A DNA stretch of 33,367 bases from Thermoguttaceae bacterium (lineage in GTDB: Bacteria > Planctomycetota > Planctomycetia > Pirellulales > Thermoguttaceae): positions 1 through 33,367 of the forward strand of contig JAFSFF010000522.1 in NCBI GenBank assembly GCA_017435375.1, in the 5' to 3' direction. Positions 16,331 through 24,474 of this stretch are shown piece by piece; position 1 is the first letter of the stretch; the number at the start of each line of letters is the position of its first letter. A model generated the notes under the pieces. It was not told the DNA's origin, did no database searches, and saw only the letters and a list, made by a program, of their open reading frames with translations. The translations under genes and the position numbers were made by a program.

Positions 16331-17737
16331 TTAAGCGGCGGTTTCGGCGGACGTCGCGTTCGCGGTCTCCGCGTCGATTCGCTTTTGACGGTCGCGAGCG
16401 AACGTGCCGAACGCGGCGAAACCGACGCAGATCGCGCCGATCAGCCAAGCGCAAGACAAGGCGGTAAAAGCGGTTCGGTAACCGTCGACGTACCCTTGCG
16501 CCCGGCCCGCCTCTTCGCCCAGCTCCGCGACCGACGCCGCGACCGCCGAGTCGACGCACGCCCCGACCATCTGCGCCGACCAAGAACCGATCAGGAACGC
16601 GAACATAATCATAAAGCCGACCGTCGTCGAACGGTACTTCGCCGGAACCGTCTCGAACACCGCCGCGTGCGTGTTGCACTCGTAAAAACCGCGGCAAACG
16701 CCCATCAAAAAGAAGAGTCCGAAAAGCGCCTCCGGAGAACCGGCCCGCCCCATCGCCGCGACGACCGGAACGCCGAGCGCCATCGCCAAACATTGCAACT
16801 TCGGACGGAACGTCGGCCAACGGCGCGAAACTCGGTCGCTCAACGACGCGCCGACGAAGATGAAGATTAACGCCGCGATATGGTGCCAAAACATCCCGTG
16901 AAAACCGGCGCTCGTCGGCGTCAGCGCGAAACGGTCTTGAAGGAATTTCGGAACGACGTTCAAATAAGCGTTGTTGACGAACACGATCGCCGTAAAACCG
17001 ACCGTCAAGCAAAGCGCCGACGGATTGCGGAAAATCATCCCGAGGAACTCGCCGACCGAAACCTTGTCGCCGCTCGACTTAGCCGCTTCGCCGTCGTCGC
17101 TCGAGCCGCCGTCTTTCGCCGGGTCGCGGAGCCGCCAAATCAGGAGGCAACCGATCAAAACGCTGATCGCGCCGAACGTCCAAAACGCCGCGCGCCAACT
17201 CAACCGTTCGCTCAACCAACCGCCGACCAAGCCGCAGAAGATAACGCTCAAATAAACCGCCGTCTGGTGAATCGACAACGCAAACGACCGCGTTTCCTTG
17301 TGATACGACGCGATAAGACTCGTCGACGCCGGGCCGTAAAACGCCTCCGCGACAACCAAACCGACGCTGTTGAAAAGAATTAACGACAAAACGCTCCAAG
17401 ACGCGCCGGTCAAGAGCGTCGCCGCGCTCCAACAGAAAAGACAGCCGATCAAGAGTTTGCGTTTGTTCGCTTTGTCGCCGACGAACCCGGCCAGCGGAAC
17501 GACCAACGACATCAGCGCGAACATAATCGTTCGCGTCATATAGAGCGTTTGGTCGCTTAAGTGGAACTCCGATTTAATCGACGTCGCGACGACGCCGTAA
17601 ATCGCGCGATCCGACTGGTGGAAGAAGTACGCCAAAAAGAGAAGCGCGAGCAACTCCCAACGGTAAAACGACGAAATCGGTTTCGCCGGACGCGGAACGT
17701 CCGGAACGCGCTTTTCGCTCGACGACGAACGCGGCAT
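16331..17737 (-). CDS. Major facilitator superfamily transporter
   Basis: The 468-residue protein has about twelve hydrophobic spans and typical MFS features. These are FLAYFFHQSDRAIYG in helix 1, the loop 2-3 motif GFVGDKANKRK (motif A), and SLSDRVSRRWP as the matching loop in the second half. A hydrophilic central loop lies near residues 210-230 (KDGGSSDDGEAAKSSGDK). The opening helix resembles anion:cation symporters and sugar-acid carriers, but the substrate is not readable. The ATG at 17737 is chosen because GAAGGAGAGG lies just before it. Neighbouring GalT and MurQ/GKRP-like genes suggest a sugar or sugar-acid substrate; that is inference. Confidence 0.8.
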   Translation of the reverse strand: MPRSSSSEKRVPDVPRPAKPISSFYRWELLALLFLAYFFHQSDRAIYGVVATSIKSEFHLSDQTLYMTRTIMFALMSLVVPLAGFVGDKANKRKLLIGCLFCWSAATLLTGASWSVLSLILFNSVGLVVAEAFYGPASTSLIASYHKETRSFALSIHQTAVYLSVIFCGLVGGWLSERLSWRAAFWTFGAISVLIGCLLIWRLRDPAKDGGSSDDGEAAKSSGDKVSVGEFLGMIFRNPSALCLTVGFTAIVFVNNAYLNVVPKFLQDRFALTPTSAGFHGMFWHHIAALIFIFVGASLSDRVSRRWPTFRPKLQCLAMALGVPVVAAMGRAGSPEALFGLFFLMGVCRGFYECNTHAAVFETVPAKYRSTTVGFMIMFAFLIGSWSAQMVGACVDSAVAASVAELGEEAGRAQGYVDGYRTAFTALSCAWLIGAICVGFAAFGTFARDRQKRIDAETANATSAETAA

Positions 17738-17779
17738 TTTCCTCTCCTTCAACAAGTTAAAGTCGACAAGTTTTGTCGA

Positions 17780-17804
17780 GAAAACGCCGCTCGGACGGCG
17801 GCGT
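17780..17804 (-). terminator. Terminator after galT
   Basis: On the minus strand ACGCCGC pairs with GCGGCGT around a 7-base loop and is followed by TTTTCTCG, about 60 bases after the galT stop. It separates galT from the MFS gene. Confidence 0.55.
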
Positions 17805-17863
17805 CGCTCGAATTGCAAACGCCGCCTCCGAAACGCTTCGAAGCCGTTCAAGTCGGGCGGTCG

Positions 17864-19084
17864 TTAAATTTCGGCGTCGTTCCAAACGGCGCGCAACCGT
17901 TCGGCGGCGGTCTCCGGCGAAATCGGGTTGACGTCGACGCCGCTCCCCTGCTCGTACCCGGCTTTTTTCGCCAAACTCGGCAAAATCGACCAACGCGGTC
18001 GGACCAGCCCGGCGCCCTCGGCGAGCGAACCGTCGAGACGGCTCGGCGCGTTGCGGAAAACGACGTTGTGCGCCAGCTCCGACGCTTCTTTCGCGTCAAA
18101 ACGACGGCGAGAACGTTCGAGGGCGGCGACCAAATCGCGAGCAAGGCGCGCAAGCTCCGAAACGGTCGCGTCGTCGGCGTCTTCGTAGAAACCGTCGAAA
18201 CGTTGCCAAATCGCGACTTCCATCGGGAACCGACTCGCGAACGGGCAAAGCGCGACGAAACGCTCCGTCTCGGCGACGATTCGCGAACCGTCGGCCAATT
18301 CGGCGTTTAAGAGCGCGTCCCAAAAGCCGAGTTCCTCGCCGCGCGCCTTGCGGCCCCGTTCGTATCGGATCAGCCGCTCGACCTCGACGCGGACGTCCGG
18401 CGGAAGAAAGTTCGTCGCGGTCAGCTGGCAGTGCGAGTGTCCTTGCGACGCGCCGGCGTCGGAACCGACGTTCTTGAAAATAAAGGAGTAAGCGTATTTG
18501 CCGGAGTCGCGCAACGCGCGCAGGCGCCAACGAAACGCCAAAAACGCCGACTCGATTTCCGCGTCGGAAAAGTCGCTCCAACCGCGAGCGTGCCGGTCGC
18601 AGTCGACGATCACTTCGTGTTTGCCGAGCCCGGTCGCCGTTTGAAAGAGCGCGCCCGCTTCGAGGGCCGACGCGCCGTCGTCCTCGAACGCCGCCGACGG
18701 TTCTTCGTTCGCCGCGCCCGAAACGACGCTCGCCGGGCGAAACATCGGGAATTTGTTCTCAAAAACGCGAACGTTCCAACGCAAACCGTCGACTTCGGCG
18801 TCCGACTCGGCCTCGCGGAAGAGCGTTTTCCCGGTATCCAACCGCGCCCCGATGAGGCTGACGCGCGGCGTCATCGACTCCGAACCGGGGCAAAAAGGAC
18901 AAAAAGAGTCGGGGCCGTCGACCGTCGCGTTCGCGACTTTGTCGCCGCTCGGCTCCAAATTCGTCGGACGAGAACCGCGTCCTTCGGCGATCAGCGCCCA
19001 GCGCCCGGTCGCGGGATCGAGTCGAAATTCGGAGCCGGTCGCGTCGACCGCGGCGCCCCTTCCGCCGTTCAAAACGTTCTCCAT
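17864..19084 (-). CDS. galT: Galactose-1-phosphate uridylyltransferase
   Basis: This 406-residue HIT-superfamily enzyme transfers UMP between UDP-glucose and galactose 1-phosphate in the Leloir pathway. Visible features are the zinc-type CPFC pair at residues 62-65, WNVRVFENKFP, the nucleophile motif GHSHCQL at 215-221 with His218 as the likely nucleophile, and the late PFASRFPMEVAIWQR segment. HSH rather than HPH is common in one bacterial branch and also occurs in ADP-glucose phosphorylases, so a related nucleotidyl transferase is the main alternative. The ATG at 19084 is preferred over a TTG five codons upstream; neither has a good Shine-Dalgarno. No galK or galE is present in the window. 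Confidence 0.8.
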   Translation of the reverse strand: MENVLNGGRGAAVDATGSEFRLDPATGRWALIAEGRGSRPTNLEPSGDKVANATVDGPDSFCPFCPGSESMTPRVSLIGARLDTGKTLFREAESDAEVDGLRWNVRVFENKFPMFRPASVVSGAANEEPSAAFEDDGASALEAGALFQTATGLGKHEVIVDCDRHARGWSDFSDAEIESAFLAFRWRLRALRDSGKYAYSFIFKNVGSDAGASQGHSHCQLTATNFLPPDVRVEVERLIRYERGRKARGEELGFWDALLNAELADGSRIVAETERFVALCPFASRFPMEVAIWQRFDGFYEDADDATVSELARLARDLVAALERSRRRFDAKEASELAHNVVFRNAPSRLDGSLAEGAGLVRPRWSILPSLAKKAGYEQGSGVDVNPISPETAAERLRAVWNDAEI

Positions 19085-19327
19085 CGTTCGTCGTCGCAAG
19101 CGTTCCGTCGAACGCCGCCCAACCTTTCTCGTTAAAAAATCGTCGTAAACTTAATGGAACAAAGCGCGCCGACGCCCGTTTCCAAGCGCCGACGCGGCGT
19201 CGTCAAACGTCGCGAAGCGGCAAAACGCCCCCGGCGTCGCGAACGAACGCTTTAACGTTTTAACGCTAAATCGTTTCGTTCGCGAACGTTCGGAACGACC
19301 GTTTTTCCCGCCTTACGTTAAAGACGA

Positions 19328-20638
19328 CTAGCGGGTAACGGTGTGGTAAACTTGGCCGATACCCGGGACTTGAATCTTGTAACGGCCTTGTTCGTCTTGG
19401 ACGTTCCACGGGGTTCCGTCCCAAGCGTAGGACGACGGAGCGTAGGATTTTTCGCTCTTCATCGCGTCTTCCCAGGTGATCTTGGCGCCGGTGTAGCACG
19501 CTTCGCGAGCCATAATCCCCATCATCGTCGACTTGGCCATATATTCGCCGTTGTTGATCGTGTCGATCTTGCCGCGAATCGATTTGTACATTTCGATATG
19601 TTCGAGCGTGTACATATCGGACGGGACTTTCTTTTGTTGATAGATCACTTTGCCGTCGAGGTCGGTGATGCGAGCGCCGCCGAGGACGGTCGCAAAGCCC
19701 TTCGTCCCGGCGAAGTGCGCGTTGTTTTCGCCCCAGCAGCCGTTTTGTTGACGGCAGAGGGAGTAGAACGTCGTTCCGTTGCCGTATTCGAAGACCGCGG
19801 CCATCGAGTCGTAAATGTCGCCGTTGGCCGGTTGTTCGACGCGTTGCATACGAGCGCCGAGACCGTAGCAGGAGACCGGCGCGGCGTCGTTCATCGCCCA
19901 AAGCGCTTTGTCGAGCGTGTGGACGTGTTGTTCGACGTTGAAGTCGCCGGAGAGCCAAGCGTAGTTGTACCAGTTGCGGACTTGGTACATCATTTCGGTG
20001 TCGCCTTCTTGACGCGGGCGCTTCCAGAGTTGCGACGTCAGGTAGGTCAAGCGACCGGAGGTAACGTCGCCGATGGCGCCGTCGAGGATGCGTTCCATCA
20101 TATCTTTGACGTTAAGGTCGTAACGCCAGCAGAGACCGGAAACGAGGGTGAGGCCCTTTTTCTTGGCGATTTCGGTCGATTCGAGAACCGAGCGAATCCC
20201 GGCGGCGTCGGTCGCGACCGGTTTTTCGGCGAAGGCGTGTTTGTCGTTTTCGACGGCGTAACGGAGCGAACGAGCGCGGAAGGCCGGGGTTTCGCAGAGG
20301 AGCGCGACGTCGGCTTTGTCGATCGCTTGCTTGTAAGCGTCGAGGCCCCAGAAGACGCCGTCTTTCAGGTCGACGCGGCCTTCGAATTGCGCTTGGAGAC
20401 CTTCGGCGGCGCCTTTGGCGTTCGCTTCGAAGGCGTCGGCGATCGCGACGATTTTAACGTTCGGGTCGGCGTTGAGGGTGTTGACCGCCGCGCCGCGACC
20501 GCGACCGCCGCATCCGACCAAAGCGACCTTCAAAACGCCGTCGGTTTCCGCCGCGTGAACTTTCGGAAGACCGGCCGCCAAGACCGCGCCGCCGAGGGCG
20601 CTAGTTTTCAGGAAATTGCGTCGAGAAAAATTGCTCAT
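19328..20638 (-). CDS. Gfo/Idh/MocA-family oxidoreductase with Tat signal (paralogue A)
   Basis: The 436-residue protein opens with a clear twin-arginine leader, FSRRNFLKTSALGG, with cleavage likely near residue 29 (VHA-AE). The Rossmann motif VALVGCGGRGRGAAV spans about 38-52, and the family lysine motif AEKP ends at residue 140. The planctomycete version of this family has many secreted members of unknown substrate, probably acting on sugars with a tightly bound NAD(P). AAGGAG lies 7 bases before the ATG. It lies next to a close paralogue on the same strand and shares long blocks with it (GLTLVSGLCWRYDLNV, TINNG-YMAK). Codon choice is markedly biased, as in highly expressed genes. It ends with TAG. 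Confidence 0.85.
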   Translation of the reverse strand: MSNFSRRNFLKTSALGGAVLAAGLPKVHAAETDGVLKVALVGCGGRGRGAAVNTLNADPNVKIVAIADAFEANAKGAAEGLQAQFEGRVDLKDGVFWGLDAYKQAIDKADVALLCETPAFRARSLRYAVENDKHAFAEKPVATDAAGIRSVLESTEIAKKKGLTLVSGLCWRYDLNVKDMMERILDGAIGDVTSGRLTYLTSQLWKRPRQEGDTEMMYQVRNWYNYAWLSGDFNVEQHVHTLDKALWAMNDAAPVSCYGLGARMQRVEQPANGDIYDSMAAVFEYGNGTTFYSLCRQQNGCWGENNAHFAGTKGFATVLGGARITDLDGKVIYQQKKVPSDMYTLEHIEMYKSIRGKIDTINNGEYMAKSTMMGIMAREACYTGAKITWEDAMKSEKSYAPSSYAWDGTPWNVQDEQGRYKIQVPGIGQVYHTVTR

Positions 20639-20727
20639 TTGATTCTCCTTAAAATTTCGGATAAAACGGCGCCTTGCGACGCGCGCAAAATCGACGCGAC
20701 CCGACTCGTTAACGCCGAGCCCGCCAA

Positions 20728-20756
20728 AATATCGTTAACAACGTTAAATTCGACAA
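20728..20756 (-). promoter_or_regulatory. Possible promoter of oxidoreductase paralogue A
   Basis: On the minus strand TTGTCG and GATATT are separated by 17 bases, each with four of six consensus matches. The spacer contains the near-palindrome TTAACGTTGTTAAC, a plausible regulator site. Confidence 0.35.
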
Positions 20757-20815
20757 AACGCCCGACGTCGCCGACGCGGCGCCGGACGCTCCGTTTATTT
20801 TCTTAATCGGCGCGA

Positions 20816-22129
20816 CTAGCGTTTGACCGAATGATAAACCAACCCGGCGCCCGGAACCGCGACCTTATAACGACCGTTCGCGTCCGGCGTGTTGCGCGGC
20901 GTTCCGTCCCAAGTATATTCGCTCGGGCCGAACGTTTCGTCGCTATTCCAAACTTCGTCCCAACCGACGCGCTTCCCGGTGTAGCAGGCGGTTCGGGCCA
21001 TAATCCCCATCGCGGTCGCTTTGGCCATATAGTCGCCGTTGTTGATCGTGTCGATCTCGCCGCGCACCGACTTAAAGAGTTCGCGGTGTTCGAGTTCGTA
21101 CATATCGGACTCGACCTTTTCCTGTTGGTAGATCACCTTGCCGTCGAGGTCGGTGATGCGAGCGTTGCGCAGAACCGCGGCGTGTCCCTTCGTTCCGGTG
21201 AAGTACGCTTCGTTTTCGCTCCAGCAGTTGTCTTGTTGACGGCAGAACGTGTTGAGCGTCGTTCCGTTCGGGTACTCGAAGACCATCGCGGCGGCGTCGT
21301 AAATGTCGCCGTATTCCGGTTGTTCGACGCGTTGCATACGACCGCCGAGCGCGAAGCAGGAAGCCGGCGGAACGTCGCGCATCGCCCAGAGGCCCTTGTC
21401 GAGCGTGTGAACGTGTTGGCTGAGCATAAAGTCGCCGGAGCAGCCCGCGAAGTTGTACCAGTTGCGAACTTGGTACATCAGTTCCGTGTCCCCCTCTTGA
21501 CGCGGACGCGTCCAAAGTTTCCCGGCGAGGTAATTCAAGCGCGCCGACGTGATTTCGCCGATGGCGCCGTCGAGGATGCGCTTCATCATGTCTTGGACGT
21601 TCAGGTCGTAACGCCAGCAGAGCCCGGAAACGAGGGTGAGGCCCTTTTCCTTGGCGATTTGCGCCGACTCGACGACCGAACGAACGCCGGGCGCGTCGAT
21701 CGCGTTCGGCTTTTCGGCGAAGACGTGTTTCCCCTGTTCGACGGCGTAACGCATCGAGCGCGGACGGAACGCCGCGACTTCGCAGAGCAACACGACGTCG
21801 ACGCGATCGACGACTTCTTTATAAGCGTCGAGGCCCCAAAAGATTCCGTCTTTCAGGTCGACGCGGTCTTCGAATTGCGTTTGGAGCCCTTCGGCGGCGG
21901 CTTTGGCGTTCGCTTCGAACGCGTCGGCCAGCGCGACGACCTTCGTGTTCGGGTCGGCGTTCAGCGCGTTGACGATCGCTCCGCGACCGCGCCCGCCGCA
22001 CCCGACGAGGCCGATTTTCAGCTCGTTGCGCTCCGCCGCGTGCACGGCGCCCCACGTCAAGCCGGTGAAGACCGTTCCGGCGATCGTTCGAGAATTCAAA
22101 ATCACGTTGCGAGTAAGTTTCGAGGCCAT
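20816..22129 (-). CDS. Gfo/Idh/MocA-family oxidoreductase (paralogue B, degenerate Tat leader)
   Basis: The 437-residue protein is clearly homologous to the downstream paralogue over its full length. It keeps IGLVGCGGRGRGAIV, the AEKP motif and the SGLCWRYDLNVQDMM block. The leader differs: where the paralogue has SRRNFLKTSALGG this one has LTRNVILNSRTIAG, so one of the two arginines is lost while a hydrophobic stretch and an Ala-rich end (GAVHAAE) remain. Export by Tat is therefore uncertain; Sec export is possible. The ATG at 22129 is preferred because the homologous leader begins there; the Shine-Dalgarno is weak. It is probably transcribed from the promoter at 22240-22268 and may read through to paralogue A. 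It ends with TAG. Confidence 0.8.
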   Translation of the reverse strand: MASKLTRNVILNSRTIAGTVFTGLTWGAVHAAERNELKIGLVGCGGRGRGAIVNALNADPNTKVVALADAFEANAKAAAEGLQTQFEDRVDLKDGIFWGLDAYKEVVDRVDVVLLCEVAAFRPRSMRYAVEQGKHVFAEKPNAIDAPGVRSVVESAQIAKEKGLTLVSGLCWRYDLNVQDMMKRILDGAIGEITSARLNYLAGKLWTRPRQEGDTELMYQVRNWYNFAGCSGDFMLSQHVHTLDKGLWAMRDVPPASCFALGGRMQRVEQPEYGDIYDAAAMVFEYPNGTTLNTFCRQQDNCWSENEAYFTGTKGHAAVLRNARITDLDGKVIYQQEKVESDMYELEHRELFKSVRGEIDTINNGDYMAKATAMGIMARTACYTGKRVGWDEVWNSDETFGPSEYTWDGTPRNTPDANGRYKVAVPGAGLVYHSVKR

Positions 22130-22239
22130 CGTCGTCGTTCCGCGTTTAAGGGTGAAACGGTTTCGCTCGCGTTTCGACAAAACCGTAAAAATCGTCAAAG
22201 CCGCCGCTTCGCCACAGAAAGCGGGACTCGCCGATTACC

Positions 22240-22268
22240 GTTATACCAGCGACCGCCGCCCTTATCAA
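22240..22268 (-). promoter_or_regulatory. Promoter of oxidoreductase paralogue B
   Basis: On the minus strand TTGATA (-35) and TATAAC (-10) are separated by 17 bases. The start would be near 22234, giving a leader of about 105 bases. A long perfect inverted repeat begins six bases upstream of the -35. Confidence 0.6.
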
Positions 22269-22273
22269 GAGCG

Positions 22274-22338
22274 CGACGCGAAATTTTTTCGTTTTTTTAC
22301 CGATAATCGCCTTTTTTTGTCGAAAAAATTTCGCGTCG
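22274..22338. repeat. 18-bp perfect inverted repeat with 29-base loop
   Basis: The arms at 22274-22291 and 22321-22338 are exact reverse complements (CGACGCGAAATTTTTTCG and its complement). The loop has two T7 runs flanking CGATAATCG, itself a small palindrome. As RNA it would be a very stable hairpin; as DNA it could extrude or bind a dimeric regulator. Confidence 0.7.
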
Positions 22339-22386
22339 TCTTAAATTCCGCCCATTTTCGCCCGTTTTCCTAAATCTTCGCAACCG

Positions 22387-22430
22387 AGCCGACCGTTTTA
22401 ACCGCCGCAACCGTTTCAATCGATTCAACG
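22387..22430. repeat. 9-bp-periodic degenerate repeat
   Basis: Consecutive units of nine bases each end in ACCG, ATCG or AACG (ends at 22395, 22404, 22413, 22422 and, one base short, 22430). The surrounding region from 22339 to 22658 has no gene. It also holds an A/T-only tract at about 22431-22459 that could bend DNA. Confidence 0.4.
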
Positions 22431-22658
22431 ATTAAAAAATAAAAAAATATTTATTTTCCGTTTCGCGCCTTGGAAGTCGGCGTCAAATTTAGCAATTTGT
22501 TCGAATCTTCAGCGTCGTTTTCGAATACCGACGCCGTTTAGCGCGTTCTAACTTCGCCTTTTTCGCGCTTTACAAACCGCGACAAAACGCCGCTTCCTCG
22601 ACGCTTTAAAATCGCCGAAACGCCCTCCGCGTCGGTCGACGCTTTTTTGCGAAAACGC

Positions 22659-22687
22659 TTGACGAAAAGGAAAGCGCAAGTTATACT
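22659..22687 (+). promoter_or_regulatory. Upstream promoter of DUF1559 gene 1
   Basis: TTGACG (-35) and TATACT (-10) have a 17-base spacer. Transcription from here would give a leader of about 190 bases. Confidence 0.7.
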
Positions 22688-22828
22688 TAAGACGGAACGC
22701 CAAGGAGCGAAACGCCGCCGCGTCGCCCAAATCTTTGATTTTTGCGCGGCTTCCGGTTCGTTCCCCCTTTTCGCGCCGGATATTTTACGAGTATTCTACG
22801 TTGTTACGTTTTTAGGGTTCGCGCCTTT

Positions 22829-22857
22829 TTTATCGCGATCCCGCCTTATATTATACT
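22829..22857 (+). promoter_or_regulatory. Possible second promoter of DUF1559 gene 1
   Basis: TATACT preceded by TATAT lies 25 bases before the start codon. The -35 (TTTATC) is poor. It would give an almost leaderless transcript that still includes AAAGGAAA. Confidence 0.3.
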
Positions 22858-22882
22858 TCACGTTATTTAAAGGAAACCCGTT

Positions 22883-23992
22883 ATGACCTCTCAACGCGAC
22901 AAACGCTCGGGCTTTACGCTCGTCGAACTTTTGGTCGTTATCGCGATCATCGGCATTTTGATCGGCTTGCTCCTTCCGGCGGTTCAGGCCGCTCGCGAAG
23001 CCGCCCGCCGTATGCAATGCACGAACAACCTGAAACAACTCGGCTTGGCCGTCCAAAACTACCACGACGCGAACAACGCCCTCCCGGCGGCCCGTTCGAT
23101 GCTCGGCAAATGCGGCTACATCCACAACGGTTCGAAATCGGCCGGCGGCGGCTTCGGCGCGGTCGTCCACCTGCTGCCCTACGTCGAACAAAACGCCGTT
23201 TACACCGAAATCGTTTCCTACACGGAACCGACCCGCAACCCGTGGCTTCGCCACCCGTGGAGCGGCGACTTCACCGTCGACTATCCGGCGCTCGCCACGG
23301 TGATCACCGCGTTCCTCTGTCCGTCCGACGGCAACGCGACGCAACCGTCGACCGACGGTCATAAATCGGGTCGTTGCAACTATATGTCGAGCCGCGGCGA
23401 CTCGATGTGGAACAACAACCGCCACCCGGACGACGAAGGCTCCGCCGCCGCGAAAACCGCGCACCGCGGCGTCTTCCACGTCGGCGACTTCCCGAATATG
23501 GCCGCCGTTACCGACGGCACGAGCAACACCGTCGCTTGGTCCGAATGCGTTAGCGCGATCGGAAGCGCCGGTCGCCAAATCAAAGGGAACATGATCGGCG
23601 GCCTCGGCGCGATGTACGACGGCAACTCGAAACCGGGCCCGTGCCTCGCGATGAAAAACGGAACCGAGCTTAGCCAAGACGGGATCGCCGCCCAATGGCG
23701 CGGCCAACGCTGGGCCGACGGTCAAGTCATGATCAGCGGCTTCAACACCGTCCTTCCGCCGAACTCCCCGGTTTGCTCCTACTCCGGCGACAACGTTTGG
23801 GGCGCGGCGACCGCTCAATCGAACCACAGCGGCGGCGTCAACGCGGCGATGCTCGACGGTTCCGTCCGCTTCGTCAGCGAAACGATCGACTGCGGCGACT
23901 CCTACGCCAACGCCGTCGTCAGCGGCAAATCCCCGTACGGCGTTTGGGGCGCGATGGGTTCCAAAGCCGGCGGCGAAACCGACGTTCAATAG
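22883..23992 (+). CDS. DUF1559 prepilin-like surface protein 1
   Basis: The 369-residue protein has a type III (type IV pilin-like) leader: cleavage is expected after Gly10 in [13 protein letters not shown], with Phe at +1 and Glu at +5, followed by one hydrophobic helix to about residue 33. The conserved planctomycete continuation [20 protein letters not shown] follows. The globular part contains [23 protein letters not shown] and [11 protein letters not shown], and ends with the H-x9-DG motif [18 protein letters not shown]. The family is highly amplified in planctomycetes and is thought to form extracellular structures; molecular function is unknown. AAAGGAAA lies before the ATG. It has its own promoter and terminator. 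It ends with TAG. Confidence 0.9.
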   Translation: MTSQRDKRSGFTLVELLVVIAIIGILIGLLLPAVQAAREAARRMQCTNNLKQLGLAVQNYHDANNALPAARSMLGKCGYIHNGSKSAGGGFGAVVHLLPYVEQNAVYTEIVSYTEPTRNPWLRHPWSGDFTVDYPALATVITAFLCPSDGNATQPSTDGHKSGRCNYMSSRGDSMWNNNRHPDDEGSAAAKTAHRGVFHVGDFPNMAAVTDGTSNTVAWSECVSAIGSAGRQIKGNMIGGLGAMYDGNSKPGPCLAMKNGTELSQDGIAAQWRGQRWADGQVMISGFNTVLPPNSPVCSYSGDNVWGAATAQSNHSGGVNAAMLDGSVRFVSETIDCGDSYANAVVSGKSPYGVWGAMGSKAGGETDVQ

Positions 23993-24036
23993 TTTCGCGT
24001 TTCCTTGTTAAACTCGGCGCAAACCGCGCCTTTTAA

Positions 24037-24070
24037 ACGGCGACCCGTTCCGACGGGCCGCCGTCTTTTT
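24037..24070 (+). terminator. Terminator of DUF1559 gene 1
   Basis: ACGGCGACCCGT pairs with ACGGGCCGCCGT (one mismatch) around a 4-base loop, followed by CTTTTTT. Confidence 0.8.
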
Positions 24071-24186
24071 TGCGCCTTCTCTCCGCTGACGCCGCGTCGC
24101 CAAACTTCCTTTTCGTCGGGCAAAAACGCATTATTTACGACAAAACGTCGCCTTATAAAACATTGACGCCGCGCCGCTCTAATCCG

Positions 24187-24213
24187 TTAAAATCGTTAAA
24201 ATCGTTAAAATCG
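24187..24213 (+). repeat. Three perfect tandem copies of TTAAAATCG
   Basis: Three adjacent identical 9-mers end 63 bases before the -35 of the gene 2 promoter. Regulator binding sites or a short minisatellite are both possible. Confidence 0.6.
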
Positions 24214-24276
24214 ACGCCGCGATATTGAATTTTCGCGTCTTTTGGAAGAATTAAGGAAAAACTGAAAAAACGCTCC

Positions 24277-24304
24277 TTGACAAAACCGGATTTCAGGTTA
24301 TATT
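24277..24304 (+). promoter_or_regulatory. Promoter of the DUF1559 genes 2-4 unit
   Basis: A perfect TTGACA (-35) and TATATT (-10) have a 16-base spacer. It is the strongest -35 in the window, and no comparable promoter is seen between genes 2 and 3 or 3 and 4. Confidence 0.7.
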
Positions 24305-24474
24305 CCTCCAAACGTCTTTATAAATAGCCTCGCCGTCCCCGTTCGCCCAACTGTTCGTCTTTTTTGGACGCGCTCTATTTTATCCCGTTTACAGACGCGA
24401 CCGGTCGTCGCCGAGGTTAAAGAACGTAAAAAGACGCGAAATTAACATTCCGCTATTTCGATTGGAAACGTAGT

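Larger units (their letters stand above)
23993..24474 (+). other. Intergenic region between DUF1559 genes 1 and 2
   Basis: This 482-base region has no gene. In order it holds a terminator, a triple 9-bp direct repeat, the promoter for gene 2, and a leader of about 165 bases. Confidence 0.6.

Noticed and set aside
19343-22306. Two plus-strand frames of nearly 490 codons opposite the oxidoreductases
   Set aside because: They are antisense shadows of codon-biased genes, rich in Arg, Val and Asp, with no start context.
24187-24213. CRISPR array
   Set aside because: The repeats are 9 bases long and directly adjacent, without spacers, and there is no cas gene.
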